A stretch of DNA of 64,000 nucleotides from Oscillospiraceae bacterium (GCA_015067665.1 SVLZ01000003.1:1-64000); one strand, 5' to 3'. Shown: positions 25,896 through 34,457, counted from the first letter of the stretch. Made by a program: numbers and translations. The notes: generated from the sequence alone by a model not told the origin.

Positions 25896-26345
25896 TCATT
25901 TTAGGAATTTATGGAAAATGAAACCGAGCAGCATACCGGAGAAATTGAGGATGATGTCATCCACATCCAGCCGTCCGCGGAGGGAGAAAAGCTGCAGACA
26001 TTCAATCAGAAGAAGCAGAGAAATTGCCCATAGGAAAAAACGCCAAAACGGGCGGAAAAAGCGCCATAAACGGGGGAAAAAGTACCCGAGCGGAATAAAG
26101 AGCAAGACGTTTCCGAGGAGATTTACAGCGCAGTGGCGGATAAGTGCCGTGTTAGAGCTGTTTTGCAAGACCCAAAGGTAATTACGGATGGTATATAGGG
26201 GCTTTATGCTGTAATTTTCTGCAATTTGTGCCCAATAATCCCCCAAACTTGGTTGACGTGTGCCGAAAAATAAAAGAAAAATCATCCAGATGCAGTAAAG
26301 GAAAAAGAGGACATACAGCCCGCGTGCTTTGTTTGGCTTTTCCAC
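25896..26345 (-). CDS. VanZ-family membrane protein, 149 aa
   Basis: Four hydrophobic segments with the VanZ signature: NLLGNVLLFIPLGYFFP in the middle, then the ECLQLFSLRGRLDVDDIILN segment with its conserved acidic pair and Asn, then GMLLGF. VanZ-like proteins can give low-level teicoplanin or lipoglycopeptide resistance, but most chromosomal members have no proven role. It is monocistronic, downstream of the YgiQ-type gene and before a strong terminator. Confidence 0.88.
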   Translation of the reverse strand: MEKPNKARGLYVLFFLYCIWMIFLLFFGTRQPSLGDYWAQIAENYSIKPLYTIRNYLWVLQNSSNTALIRHCAVNLLGNVLLFIPLGYFFPRLWRFFRPFWRFFLWAISLLLLIECLQLFSLRGRLDVDDIILNFSGMLLGFIFHKFLK

Positions 26346-26386
26346 GTTACCACCTCGCTTTACCAGTATAGAAGATTTGATGCCTT

Positions 26387-28276
26387 TTATTTCCGCCGTG
26401 TTTGTTTTTGCGCAGGCTTCGCCGGCTTTTTCGGAGCAGGCTTACTGACCTTCGCCGGAGGACGGGAGACGGGCTTTCCCTGACGGGGCGGCACGGCGCG
26501 GATCAGGCATTTAGGCCCGGAACCGATCAGGTCTTCCCGATGGGCCTTAACCAGCGCTTCCCGGACAAGATAGTAGTTTTTGGGGTTGCGGTACTGGATC
26601 AGTGCCCGCTGCATTGCTTTTTCGTGGGGGTCGGTGGGTACATAGACGCGATCCATCGTCCGAGGGTCAAGACCGGTGTAGTACATTACGGAAGAAAGAG
26701 TAGAGGGTGTGGGATAGAAATCTTGCACCTGCTCCGGGTTGTAGCCCATATCCCGGATGTATTCCGCCAGCTCCACTGCCTCCTTCATCGTTGAGCCGGG
26801 ATGGCTGGACATCAGGTAGGGAACGAGGAACTGCTTTAAGCCGTATTGCTTATTTAAGGCGTAATATTTGTCCACAAAACGGTTATAAACTGCATTTTTC
26901 GGTTTGCCCATCCGGGAGAGGACGGCATCGGAAACGTGTTCCGGGGCGACCTTCAGCTGACCGGAGATGTGGTACTGCACCAATTCCTTAAAGAAGGTAT
27001 CCTTTTTGTCAGCAAGGAGATAGTCAAAACGAATGCCACTGCGGACAAAGACTTTTTTGACACCGGGAATTTTCCGCAGCTTTCGCAGCAGGGCAATGTA
27101 GTCGCTGTGGTCTGCCACCATATTTTTGCAGGGGGTGGGGTAGAGACATTGACGACCGCCGCAAGCGCCTTTCGTAAGCTGCTTTTGGCAGGCAGGCTGA
27201 CGGAAATTGGCAGTTGGGCCGCCTACGTCGTGGATATAGCCCTTGAAATCCGGGTCGCGGGTCATCATTTCCGCTTCCTGCAGGATGCTTTCGTGGCTGC
27301 GGGTCTGGATAATACGACCCTGATGGAAGGTGAGGGCGCAGAAGGAGCAGGCACCAAAGCAGCCCCGGTTGCTGACTAAGCTAAATTTGACCTCTTCAAT
27401 GGCAGGGACGCCACCTAATTTTTCATAGCTGGGGTGATAGGTGCGGCAGTATGGGAGCGCATAAACCGCATCCATTTCCTCGGTAGTAAGAGGCTTTTGG
27501 GGCGGGTTTTGCACCACAAATTCATTTCCGTAGGGCTCACAAAGCCGCTTGGCGGTAAAGGGGTCGCAATTTCCGTATTGGATACGGAAGCTCTCCGCGT
27601 AGGCACGTTTGCTTTTCTGCAGCTCGGAAAAGTCGGGCAGCATAACGGTGGGCAGGCTGTCATCTACCTCCCGGGTCTTAAAGACGGTACCGTCAATGTA
27701 AGTGATGTCCCGGACATTCAGGCCGGAGTTCAGCGCGTCGGCGATCTCCACAACGCTTTTTTCGCCCATACCGTACATTAAAAGATCAGCCTGACTGTCC
27801 AGCAGAATGGACCGTTTCATACTCTCGGACCAGTAATCGTAGTGTGCGAGGCGGCGAAGGCTGGCTTCAATGCCGCCAATGAGGATGGGAATATCCCTAT
27901 AGAGCCTGCGGATCAGGTTACAGTAGACCACGGTTGCGTAATCCGGGCGCTTGCCCATCACGCCGCCGGGTGTAAATGCATCACTTTTGCGGCGGTGCTT
28001 ACTGACGGAATAGTGGTTGACCATAGAGTCCATATTGCCGCCGGAGACCAAAAAGCCCAATCGGGGTCTGCCGAAAATATTGATGGATTGGGGATTTTTC
28101 CAGTCCGGCTGGGAGATGATGCCGACTGTATAGCCCGCATTTTCCAGCACACGGCTGATAATAGCGTGACCGAAGGAGGGATGATCCACATAGGCATCAC
28201 CGATGACATAGACGAAATCGCACTGTGTCCAGCTCCGATCCAGCATTTCTTGTTTCGTAATAGGAAGAAATTCCAT
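26387..28276 (-). CDS. YgiQ-family radical SAM protein (UPF0313), 629 aa
   Basis: Large radical S-adenosylmethionine protein. The cluster motif is [13 protein letters not shown] (Cys-x3-Cys-x2-Cys) in the middle of the chain. It is preceded by the UPF0313 N-terminal domain ([28 protein letters not shown]) and followed by GGPTANFR and the APEHVSD block. The tail from about 590 is Lys/Pro/Ala-rich and basic. The reaction of YgiQ proteins is not established. GGAGG precedes the ATG at 28,276. Confidence 0.93.
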   Translation of the reverse strand: MEFLPITKQEMLDRSWTQCDFVYVIGDAYVDHPSFGHAIISRVLENAGYTVGIISQPDWKNPQSINIFGRPRLGFLVSGGNMDSMVNHYSVSKHRRKSDAFTPGGVMGKRPDYATVVYCNLIRRLYRDIPILIGGIEASLRRLAHYDYWSESMKRSILLDSQADLLMYGMGEKSVVEIADALNSGLNVRDITYIDGTVFKTREVDDSLPTVMLPDFSELQKSKRAYAESFRIQYGNCDPFTAKRLCEPYGNEFVVQNPPQKPLTTEEMDAVYALPYCRTYHPSYEKLGGVPAIEEVKFSLVSNRGCFGACSFCALTFHQGRIIQTRSHESILQEAEMMTRDPDFKGYIHDVGGPTANFRQPACQKQLTKGACGGRQCLYPTPCKNMVADHSDYIALLRKLRKIPGVKKVFVRSGIRFDYLLADKKDTFFKELVQYHISGQLKVAPEHVSDAVLSRMGKPKNAVYNRFVDKYYALNKQYGLKQFLVPYLMSSHPGSTMKEAVELAEYIRDMGYNPEQVQDFYPTPSTLSSVMYYTGLDPRTMDRVYVPTDPHEKAMQRALIQYRNPKNYYLVREALVKAHREDLIGSGPKCLIRAVPPRQGKPVSRPPAKVSKPAPKKPAKPAQKQTRRK

Positions 28277-28369
28277 AGGGAACCTCCGAAAAGTATTTTT
28301 ATATAGTATAGCACGAAAGATACAAAAAGGGAAGAAGTGAAAAAATAACGGAAAAATAAGAAAAAAGTG

Positions 28370-28398
28370 TTGACAAACAAATGAGGGCGTGCTATTAT
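28370..28398 (+). promoter_or_regulatory. promoter of tRNA-Leu
   Basis: TTGACA (28,370-28,375), a 17-nt spacer and TATTAT (28,393-28,398) lie 30 bases before the tRNA. Confidence 0.8.
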
Positions 28399-28427
28399 AC
28401 TTTAGCGCTTAAGGCGCAACTAAATAT

Positions 28428-28515
28428 GCGCGAGTGGTGGAATTGGTAGACTCGCTAGATTCAGGTTCTAGTGTTCACTGCGGACGTGCGGGTTCAAGTC
28501 CCGCCTCGCGCACCA
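28428..28515 (+). tRNA. tRNA-Leu (anticodon CAG), CCA encoded
   Basis: The gene is 88 bases long. The acceptor arm GCGCGAG pairs with CTCGCGC, and the 3' end ACCA is encoded. A D-loop with GGTAGAC, an anticodon arm CTAGA-TTCAGGT-TCTAG giving anticodon CAG, a long variable arm (class II) and a T-arm with GTTCAAGTC are all visible. It decodes CUG leucine codons, which are frequent in this window. Confidence 0.95.
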
Positions 28516-28516
28516 C

Positions 28517-28558
28517 GAAAAAAGTCACTTTTGTCTAACGACAAAGGTGACTTTTTTC
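28517..28558 (+). terminator. terminator of tRNA-Leu
   Basis: A near-perfect inverted repeat of about 17 bp (AAAAAAGTCAC... with ...GTGACTTTTTT) begins two bases after the CCA end and finishes in a T-run. Its last base abuts the hairpin array. Confidence 0.9.
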
Positions 28559-28729
28559 AATGATATCCGTTCCTGTCGGAACGGGTGATATATCTTCGAT
28601 ATGATATCGCACTGTCGTGCGATGATATATGCCTTCGGCATATGAGGAACGGATATTATATCATGCTTGCGAAGCAAGTATATCATACGGCAGCGCCGTA
28701 TATCATATCGCATCAGCGATATATCATTG
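28558..28729. repeat. array of seven short hairpins with mirrored spacers and closing inverted repeat
   Basis: The hairpins (arm/arm) are 28,567-573/578-584; 28,590-594/598-602; 28,606-612/617-623; 28,627-633/637-643; 28,666-670/674-678; 28,685-691/695-701; and 28,705-711/716-722, with 3-4-base loops. Spacers in the left half read TGATAT and in the right half ATATCA, their reverse complement. The ends CAATGATAT (28,558-28,566) and ATATCATTG (28,721-28,729) pair perfectly. A second GGAACGGATAT at 28,646-28,656 can replace the partner of the first hairpin. The arms differ in sequence while the layout is regular, so structure rather than sequence appears to be selected. It ends exactly where the promoter of the four-helix-bundle gene begins. 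Confidence 0.9.
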
Positions 28730-28755
28730 AAAAGTACAACAACTCATGTTATAAT
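28727..28755 (+). promoter_or_regulatory. promoter of the four-helix-bundle gene
   Basis: TTGAAA (28,727-28,732), a 17-nt spacer and a perfect TATAAT (28,750-28,755). The -35 box shares its first three bases with the last bases of the hairpin array, so the array would lie outside the mRNA. Confidence 0.8.
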
Positions 28756-28777
28756 CATCTTGAAAGAGGGTGCATTT

Positions 28778-29131
28778 ATGTCCGAAAACAGATTACTTGA
28801 CTTATCTTTTGAATTTGCAGTTGCAATTGTTAATCTTGTTGATGGCGTAACTGCACCCAAAAGTTCTTATATGACCGATCAGCTTGCAAGAGCGGGTACC
28901 TCTGTTGGCGCAAATATCCACGAGGCTCAGTATGCGCAGAGTAAGAAGGATTTTGTATCAAAATTGGAAATTGCACTGAAAGAATCCAACGAAACAAGTT
29001 ATTGGCTAAAGCTGTTGTATGAAACAAAGAGAATAGATATGACCACATATCAATATACGGAAAAACTTTGCGGAAACATCCGAAGACTTTTAATTGCTTC
29101 CTGCAAAACCACAAAGGAGAATGCGAAATGA
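28778..29131 (+). CDS. S23-type four-helix-bundle protein, 117 aa
   Basis: Belongs to the family named after the 23S rRNA intervening-sequence protein (S23): LSFEFAVAIVNL at the start, RAGTSVGANIHEAQYAQSKKDF in the centre, then ESNETSYWLKLLYET and a final helix with CGNIRRLL. Relatives form pentameric four-helix barrels, and the accessory protein Avd of diversity-generating retroelements shares the fold; a nucleic-acid-binding role is likely, but function is unproven here. ATG 28,778 is chosen because AGAGGGTG precedes it and family homology begins there. The stop overlaps the start of the next reading frame by four bases. Confidence 0.88.
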   Translation: MSENRLLDLSFEFAVAIVNLVDGVTAPKSSYMTDQLARAGTSVGANIHEAQYAQSKKDFVSKLEIALKESNETSYWLKLLYETKRIDMTTYQYTEKLCGNIRRLLIASCKTTKENAK

Positions 29132-29404
29132 ATTTTCCTGAAATTCTGAACAACGCTTGCGTATTATACTACACACCGCAAGATTATTATGGAACAGTGC
29201 ACTACACCACTGGAGAAATCGCAGATTACATTCGCTATTTGCAAATACAAAAATGACACACAATACTATCTCTTTGGTTGCAATGCAGATTATGAAGTGG
29301 TGAGCGATTCACCATGGGAAAGCGTTGAACAATGCATGTTGGCAGCTAAAAACTCCTATGATTGTGTTATTTCGTGGATAGCAATGAACGAATACTACTT
29401 TTAG
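29128..29404 (+). pseudogene. frameshifted unknown gene coupled to the four-helix-bundle gene
   Basis: ATG 29,128 overlaps the preceding TGA, and AAAGGAGA lies upstream. The first frame (MNFPEILNNACVLYYTPQDY...) stops at TGA 29,254-29,256. The reading continues without obvious loss in another frame (NDTQYYLFGCNADYEVV...) to TAG at 29,402-29,404. Removing one A from the run at about 29,249-29,253 restores a single protein of about 91 residues. No family is recognised; it is rich in Tyr, Asn and Asp. It could be a true mutation, a homopolymer sequencing error or, less likely, a recoding site (the stop reads AAA TGA C). Confidence 0.55.
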
Positions 29405-29536
29405 TCTTTCTTACCTCATTTCTGCTCCATTTGGTTGTTCATAGACAAAAGAACCCGACGGGGATGCTTTTCTTTTGCTTTCGGAAAGCGCGCATCCGGT
29501 TCCGAAAGGGACCCCGCCTCGCGCGCGGAAATTCTT

Positions 29537-29573
29537 AAAAAACAAATCACCGCGCCGATTTTGGCGCGGTGAT
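29537..29573 (-). terminator. terminator for the leftward lipoprotein gene
   Basis: Perfect 11-bp arms 29,546-29,556 and 29,563-29,573; on the minus strand TTGTTTTTT follows the stem. It lies about 260 bases beyond the lipoprotein stop, with intergenic repeats in between. Confidence 0.7.
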
Positions 29574-29579
29574 CTTAAT

Positions 29580-29815
29580 TGGGAGGGTTGTACCGAGAGA
29601 TTGCCACGGATGCAAAGCGTTCCCGCAATGACGGTGAGGGGCGGGACGGGGAACCCGTCCCCTACGGGGGGAGAACGGATCCTTCGGCTTCGCTCAGGAT
29701 GACGTCGTTTTTTCGGTAGGCGGTGGGCGATTTGTGAATCGCCCCTACGGTGAAAAACAAAAGGCGCTACCGGGAGATTGCCACACCAGCGTGCGCGCTG
29801 GTTCGCAATGACAAC
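29580..29815. repeat. cluster of intergenic palindromic repeats
   Basis: No gene is seen in 29,405-29,833. Two related units, each with TACCG(A/G)GAGATTGCCAC and later CGCAATGAC, lie at about 29,591-29,632 and 29,768-29,811. Between them are a GGGACGGG/CCCGTCCC hairpin (about 29,642-29,661), a segment with CCTTCGGCTTCGCTCAGGAT (29,681-29,700) and a GGGCGAT/ATCGCCC hairpin (about 29,726-29,744). A relative of the last one occurs at 48,065-48,085. They look like dispersed short repeats inserted next to one another. Confidence 0.7.
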
Positions 29816-29833
29816 GGGGGATTATTCTGACGG

Positions 29834-30781
29834 TCAGATGCCGCCGACGATATCCAAGCTGATTTCTACATCACAGTTCGGGACGATGAAGGCATAGCAC
29901 CAATAGTCGCCAACTTCTTGCGATTGGATGTTTGTGCCGTTGACGGTGACAACAATATCCGCGTCCATAATTATGTTTGTGTAGAGCTTCATCAGCATAC
30001 CGGAGGGGTACTTTTCAGGAAGCTCGCCGGCGGGGTGAGTCTCCGGGAGACAAACAATAAGCTCGCTGCCCTCGGTAACGGTGATTTGATAGCTGTGTCC
30101 ATCTCCTGTGAAGGGGTCGTAGTCCTCGTGGCTACAGTTTACGCAGCTGCGGATGGTAACGGTCTGCTCTGTGCCGGGAACAGGGTAGGTAGTGCCCTCA
30201 TCGTAGCTATGCGCAAAGAAGCAGGGGTCGATGTGTTCTTCATCATAGTAATAGAAGCCGGTTGCGGGGGCTTCACCGCCTTTGCGCAGCGTAAGCTGGG
30301 TGTTATACTTGTAGTTCTTACCATCGTAAGAGTGGCTTGCGCCGGGTGAACGGTAGATGCCTAAGAACCAAAAGACAAGACTGCCGCCCTCGTCAGTGGT
30401 ACCGTCGGAGTAGACAAAGTAGTAATCCCCGTTTTGGCAATGCTGCGCCAAGGTTTCTGCGGGCTGGAAATAGTAGCTCATAAAAGCGATACTAAGGGAG
30501 CTTTTATAATGACCCCGGGTGCCGAGATACTGGAAATTCTGCGCCTTTAAGTAATCGTAAACGGACTGCACATAGGCATCAAATTCCTCGTTTGTCAGGA
30601 AATCATATACCTTCCAGTCGCTTTGGTTGAGCAGGGTAGGGCCGGTTTGGGGCAGGTCGGGCACAAGACATTCGGTAAGCGTTTCTTCGGAATACCAAAC
30701 GTCCTCCTGATAGCTTTCGCCACAGCCGGCGAGGGCGAAAAGCAGGCAGAGGATAAGAAATAGAGAGAGTTTTCTTGCCAT
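29834..30781 (-). CDS. lipoprotein of unknown function, 315 aa
   Basis: Signal peptide with lipobox LAGC (Cys20). The mature part (about 295 residues) has an aromatic-rich first half (VYDFLTNEEFDAYVQSVYDYLK) and a beta-rich end that includes RSCVNCSHEDYDPFTGDGH, a possible Cys/His metal site, and DADIVVTVNGT. No known family is recognised. It is monocistronic, leftward, with AAGGAG before ATG 30,781, and divergent from the type IV pilus operon. Confidence 0.75.
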   Translation of the reverse strand: MARKLSLFLILCLLFALAGCGESYQEDVWYSEETLTECLVPDLPQTGPTLLNQSDWKVYDFLTNEEFDAYVQSVYDYLKAQNFQYLGTRGHYKSSLSIAFMSYYFQPAETLAQHCQNGDYYFVYSDGTTDEGGSLVFWFLGIYRSPGASHSYDGKNYKYNTQLTLRKGGEAPATGFYYYDEEHIDPCFFAHSYDEGTTYPVPGTEQTVTIRSCVNCSHEDYDPFTGDGHSYQITVTEGSELIVCLPETHPAGELPEKYPSGMLMKLYTNIIMDADIVVTVNGTNIQSQEVGDYWCYAFIVPNCDVEISLDIVGGI

Positions 30782-30907
30782 AAACGGTCACTCCTTTTTG
30801 CGGTATGTTCATCATTAAGTTAACACAAAATTATGATGGTGTAAAGGATGCGTTTTCCAATTTCTGAGGGAAATGCTGCCAAAAGGCAGGGTATGGGGAA
30901 CAAAAGG

Positions 30908-30936
30908 TTGACATTAGGCCATATTTCGAGTATAAT
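30908..30936 (+). promoter_or_regulatory. promoter of the type IV pilus operon
   Basis: Perfect consensus TTGACA (30,908-30,913), a 17-nt spacer and TATAAT (30,931-30,936). The expected transcript has a leader of about 115 bases before the first pilin gene. Confidence 0.85.
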
Positions 30937-31056
30937 TTCCAAGTATAAACGGAAACTGTGCCCAATAGAATTTGAAGCGAAAGCGGAGCGGTTTTGGGCG
31001 ATTGATCGACAGAATTTTCGCTTTTTCCGGCGAATTCGGGGAAGGAGGGCCATCAA

Positions 31057-31584
31057 ATGAAGAAGAAGCAAAGAAAAGGTATGACGCTGGCGGAGATATG
31101 TATCGTTATGGCGGTGGTGGCCATCGTGTCCCTGTCGGTGACCTCTTTTGCCACCATGGCCAGCGGCCGCGGCACAGCTGCCGCCACCAAGCTGGACGCC
31201 ATGGGCGATTTGGAAATCGTGGAAGCTGTCGTGGAAAGCTGGATTTTGGAGGCTGCCAAAGACCCGGAAAATGAGTTTTTGATTGCTGAGGATAAATCCA
31301 ATATAACTGCGACAGATAAGAATGGAATAGTACTGGGAAGTATTATGCGTTCAGGACATACACTAAATGTAATCTTTCCGGGGAATACTGGTGCGGTATT
31401 CTATCAGTTAAAGACTATGAAGAACTTAGAGTTTGCGGCGGTGAAGAATGAAGATGAAACTGCAGCCATCTACTACTGCACCGTGACTTATGAGTACCGC
31501 AATGGTATTGTTACAAAAGAACAGACCTATACATTCTGCGTTTATCCCCGGGTGGGCGAGATCGTGTCTGCATCTGCGCAGTAA
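31057..31584 (+). CDS. type IV pilin-like protein, 175 aa
   Basis: Class III signal: a short basic leader (KKKQRKG), cleavage expected after Gly8 and then MTLAEICIVMAVVAIVSL, with the conserved Glu five residues after the cleavage site. The hydrophobic helix is followed by a globular domain of about 130 residues, probably pseudopilin or pilin. The prepilin peptidase encoded downstream should process it. GGAGGG precedes ATG 31,057. First gene of the pilus operon, directly behind a consensus promoter, so it may be the major subunit. Confidence 0.85.
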   Translation: MKKKQRKGMTLAEICIVMAVVAIVSLSVTSFATMASGRGTAAATKLDAMGDLEIVEAVVESWILEAAKDPENEFLIAEDKSNITATDKNGIVLGSIMRSGHTLNVIFPGNTGAVFYQLKTMKNLEFAAVKNEDETAAIYYCTVTYEYRNGIVTKEQTYTFCVYPRVGEIVSASAQ

Positions 31585-31609
31585 GAAATTATGAAAGGAG
31601 GGCGATCCT

Positions 31610-32062
31610 ATGAAAGAGAATATGAAATCCCGTAGGGGTGTTGCACTTGCAGAAGCTGTGATTGCCCTCGTAGTCATCGGTATTATCAGTGTTGCGACGC
31701 TTACAATAATTTTTAGCTCCGTACAGGTGGAGAATAAGACGATTGTGGCAATGGATGTCCGCAATCAGGCGGAAAATGCCATTGAGTGCTTCCGTTTTGC
31801 TAAGGGCAATGAGGAAACTTTTATTGCGTGTTTGAAGAGAACAACGGCAGATAGCGAGTCGGATTTTATTGAGACTGGTGTGGATACGCATATTTATGCT
31901 CTCGACAAGGGCGGCTATGAAATCGTCATTACTGTGATGGTTGACGATGCGGGCGAAATGACCGGATTTGAATTTGTTGCTGCCTATGAAAATAAGATTG
32001 AAGACCCAATTTATGATTTTGATTTTCCTAAACCCTCCAACGAAGGAGGTAGTGAACAATGA
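31610..32062 (+). CDS. type IV pilin-like protein, 150 aa
   Basis: Prepilin leader KENMKSRRG, then VALAEAVIALVVIGIISVAT with the helix Glu at mature position 5. The globular part is small and ends with an acidic, proline-containing tail. GGAGGG is placed correctly before ATG 31,610. Its stop overlaps the start of the next gene by four bases. Probably a minor pilin. Confidence 0.82.
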   Translation: MKENMKSRRGVALAEAVIALVVIGIISVATLTIIFSSVQVENKTIVAMDVRNQAENAIECFRFAKGNEETFIACLKRTTADSESDFIETGVDTHIYALDKGGYEIVITVMVDDAGEMTGFEFVAAYENKIEDPIYDFDFPKPSNEGGSEQ

Positions 32063-33234
32063 AAAAGAAATTACTTGACCGCCGGGGCGCGGCCATTGAG
32101 CTTGCCATTATGATGATGGTATTCAGCATCTTTATTACTACCATCGTGCTGACCACAGCATTGCTGCAGAATTCCCATAAAGCTAAGGCAGAGCTGGGCA
32201 TCAAGCAGGACATTTTCCTTGAGCAGCTGGGTGAAGATTTCGTGGATGCTGTTTTGAGTGGTGGAATGAATACGGGTTGGAAACCTGAGGGATACAAGGA
32301 CATTACATTTGTTGACACGACTGAGAGACATAACTTTGGCGATAAAGAGACTATAAAAGCTACCTGTACGGAAGATGGGAGAATTATACAAACCTGTCTA
32401 AGCTGCGGTTATCAAAAGCTCATAGAAACGCTTCCTGCGCTCGGACATAATACAACGGGTATCGATTGCCACGAGGCAAACGGAGCGTGCAAAGATTGTG
32501 GTGCGTTAGTGCCGGTAGAACATAGTTGGGTGTCGGATACGGCAGCAAGTTGTACGGAAGAAATAATTGCAGACTGCAAATGTACGGTTTGTGGAGAAGA
32601 GGAAAGGAGAGTTCTTTCCGCTTTAGGGCACAGCTTTGGCGATGAGGTGATTACGAAAGAGCCTAATTGCACAGAAAAAGGCGAAAAAACATTCACTTGT
32701 ACTATATGCGGACATAACGAAGAACAAGAAATTGAAGCAATGGGACACGCCTGGGACGATGGCGTGGCTAAAGATGGGAAAACCTGTGCAGATCAGGATG
32801 GGATTATGTTGTTCTCCTGCACAAACAAGGATTGCAATGCAACAGAAGAGCGCCCTATTCCTCATAAAGAGTGGGATGAAGGTGTTGTTACCAAAGAACC
32901 TTCTCACACAGAAGAGGGTGTAATGACATATACTTGCGTATGTGGCGCTACGGAACTGAAGCCAATTGAAAAGACTAAGGAACACAGCTTTAATGAAAAC
33001 GATATATGTGTATGTGGCGCAAGAAGAAATCATTATATTCTGACAGTCATAACTGCCGGAAAGGATGCGTACAAGCTGCATATACAAGGAATTGATGCAG
33101 TGGAAAATCCCCAAGGCATCCCGGAGGGAAGCTCTGATGTGATAGATGCTTGCGGCTCGGTTGTGCTGAAGATTTCTATTGAGTGGAGCGAAACAGATAA
33201 TGCTTACAAGATTACGGAATGGAGTAAGAAATGA
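32059..33234 (+). CDS. pilin-like protein with tandem Cys-pair repeats, 391 aa
   Basis: The N-terminus (KKKLLDRRG, then AAIELAIMMMVFSIFITTIV) fits a prepilin signal with Glu at mature position 4 rather than 5. From about residue 95 to 330 it carries about five repeats of the pattern GH...C.......C..CG, for example CLSCG, CTVCG, CTICG and CVCG, with spaced His residues, which look like small zinc-ribbon-like or disulphide modules. Similar Cys-pair repeats occur in Clostridia surface proteins and in the lipoprotein at the right edge of this window. A beta-rich end (YILTVITAGKDAYKLHI) follows. It could be a tip adhesin of the pilus; function is inferred from position. Confidence 0.75.
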   Translation: MKKKLLDRRGAAIELAIMMMVFSIFITTIVLTTALLQNSHKAKAELGIKQDIFLEQLGEDFVDAVLSGGMNTGWKPEGYKDITFVDTTERHNFGDKETIKATCTEDGRIIQTCLSCGYQKLIETLPALGHNTTGIDCHEANGACKDCGALVPVEHSWVSDTAASCTEEIIADCKCTVCGEEERRVLSALGHSFGDEVITKEPNCTEKGEKTFTCTICGHNEEQEIEAMGHAWDDGVAKDGKTCADQDGIMLFSCTNKDCNATEERPIPHKEWDEGVVTKEPSHTEEGVMTYTCVCGATELKPIEKTKEHSFNENDICVCGARRNHYILTVITAGKDAYKLHIQGIDAVENPQGIPEGSSDVIDACGSVVLKISIEWSETDNAYKITEWSKK

Positions 33235-34436
33235 GAGGAGTTTTGGCAAGTATGTTTGAAAGTCCTATAAATGCCGTCATCGGCATTGATACAGATGCGG
33301 AAACTTTCAGCTTTTATGTGGATTTGGGCGACAAACGGGAGGCACAGCAGGTGGTTTCTTACCGCTGCCGTCCCTTCTGCGAGGAGTTCTACCAAAAGCT
33401 GGACAAGGCCATTAAGAATTATCAGCAGAGAAACCCCTCTGTTTCTATGGCAAAGGTTGCGATCGTGCTGTCGGACGATGCGTTTTTGATGGACACCATC
33501 AATGTGCCTACCATCAACCGCCGGGCAATGGAAAACTCCTTGGAGGTTGCCATCGGCGCGACCTATAAGAATAAAAAAGAGCTGCGTTACCGCACCTACC
33601 CCCTGAACCAAAATAAGCAGTTCTCTACCTTCGGCCTTGTAGGTGTCCGCAAGGATATTTTAGAAAAGCTGCAGGAGGTTTGCACGGCCAATCAGGTGGG
33701 CATCCACTGCGTTACCTCTGCTGCAAATGCTATGGCCAGCGGCGCGATGGCCCTCAACGGCAGACTGAGAAACGGTACATATCTCCTTCTTGATGTGAAG
33801 GAAAGCTGCTGCCGGTTTGCCTTTGTGAATAAAGGGCGTGTCATCGGCGCGTACCGCCTGCCCTTTGGTGAGGCAATGCTCTATAAGTCCCGCATGGTTT
33901 CTGAGGATCTGCTGTTTGACCACAGCAGCGGCGAGCTTTTGGTTCTCAATGCCAACGAAAAGGCAAAGGCCAAGCACATCACGATGATGGGCGAGGAGGT
34001 TTTGGCAGATCCGGACGCGATGCCGGCGCAGATGGAGGAAGAAGAGGAAGAAGACGAGGCTATGTTTGTTGCGGCTGCCGGTAACGGCAAGCGCACCGGC
34101 AGAAAGCTGCCGAAATTTATGCAGCGTGAGCTGCCGACTGACCGGGAAGGCTTTGTTTATGAGAATTTCCGCATCATCCTCAAATGGACATTAGACCTCT
34201 TAAACGGCAATCCTACCATTACGGCCCAAGGCCCGATCGATATGGTCTATGTCAATATGGCGAAGGAATACGATTTCCTGTTCCCCCGACTCAATTCCGA
34301 GGAGGAAGGCCACCGCGTGAAATTTGTACCGCTGCTGCCCGGTAACGGCTACAGCGATTTGGCTGCCGATGCACACGATTTGGAGCTTTACGGCGGTTTC
34401 CAGCTCCGCCAGTTCGGCAAGCTTAATAGCTTTTGA
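33231..34436 (+). CDS. PilM-like actin-fold type IV pilus assembly protein, 401 aa
   Basis: Begins VIGIDTDAETFSFYVDL, an actin-type phosphate-1 motif. It continues with VAIVLSDDAFLMDTINVP and LLLDVKESCCRFAFVNKGRV, the second phosphate motif, as in PilM/FtsA-type ATPases. A poly-Glu stretch (about 266-275) interrupts the fold. PilM binds the cytoplasmic side of the pilus machine and links it to the inner-membrane complex; no PilN/PilO-like genes are visible next to it. ATG 33,231 overlaps the previous stop; ATG 33,252 with GAGAGGAG upstream is an alternative start. Confidence 0.72.
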   Translation: MRGVLASMFESPINAVIGIDTDAETFSFYVDLGDKREAQQVVSYRCRPFCEEFYQKLDKAIKNYQQRNPSVSMAKVAIVLSDDAFLMDTINVPTINRRAMENSLEVAIGATYKNKKELRYRTYPLNQNKQFSTFGLVGVRKDILEKLQEVCTANQVGIHCVTSAANAMASGAMALNGRLRNGTYLLLDVKESCCRFAFVNKGRVIGAYRLPFGEAMLYKSRMVSEDLLFDHSSGELLVLNANEKAKAKHITMMGEEVLADPDAMPAQMEEEEEEDEAMFVAAAGNGKRTGRKLPKFMQRELPTDREGFVYENFRIILKWTLDLLNGNPTITAQGPIDMVYVNMAKEYDFLFPRLNSEEEGHRVKFVPLLPGNGYSDLAADAHDLELYGGFQLRQFGKLNSF

Positions 34437-34457
34437 TAAAAAATAAGGAGAGATCAT

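Noticed and set aside
25896-26345. VanZ-like gene as part of a vancomycin-resistance cluster
   Set aside because: No vanH, vanA, vanX or VanRS genes are in the window; lone VanZ-like genes are common in Clostridia.
28558-28729. CRISPR array as an explanation of the hairpin array
   Set aside because: No constant direct repeat of 25-40 bases and no spacers; only 5-6-base spacers recur, and they switch to their reverse complement halfway.
28558-29404. Complete diversity-generating retroelement
   Set aside because: Only an S23-type four-helix-bundle gene is present; no reverse transcriptase, template or variable repeat is seen nearby.
29475-29702. 75-codon plus-strand frame in the intergenic repeats
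   Set aside because: It consists wholly of palindromic repeat sequence; Arg/Pro/Gly-rich product without ribosome site.
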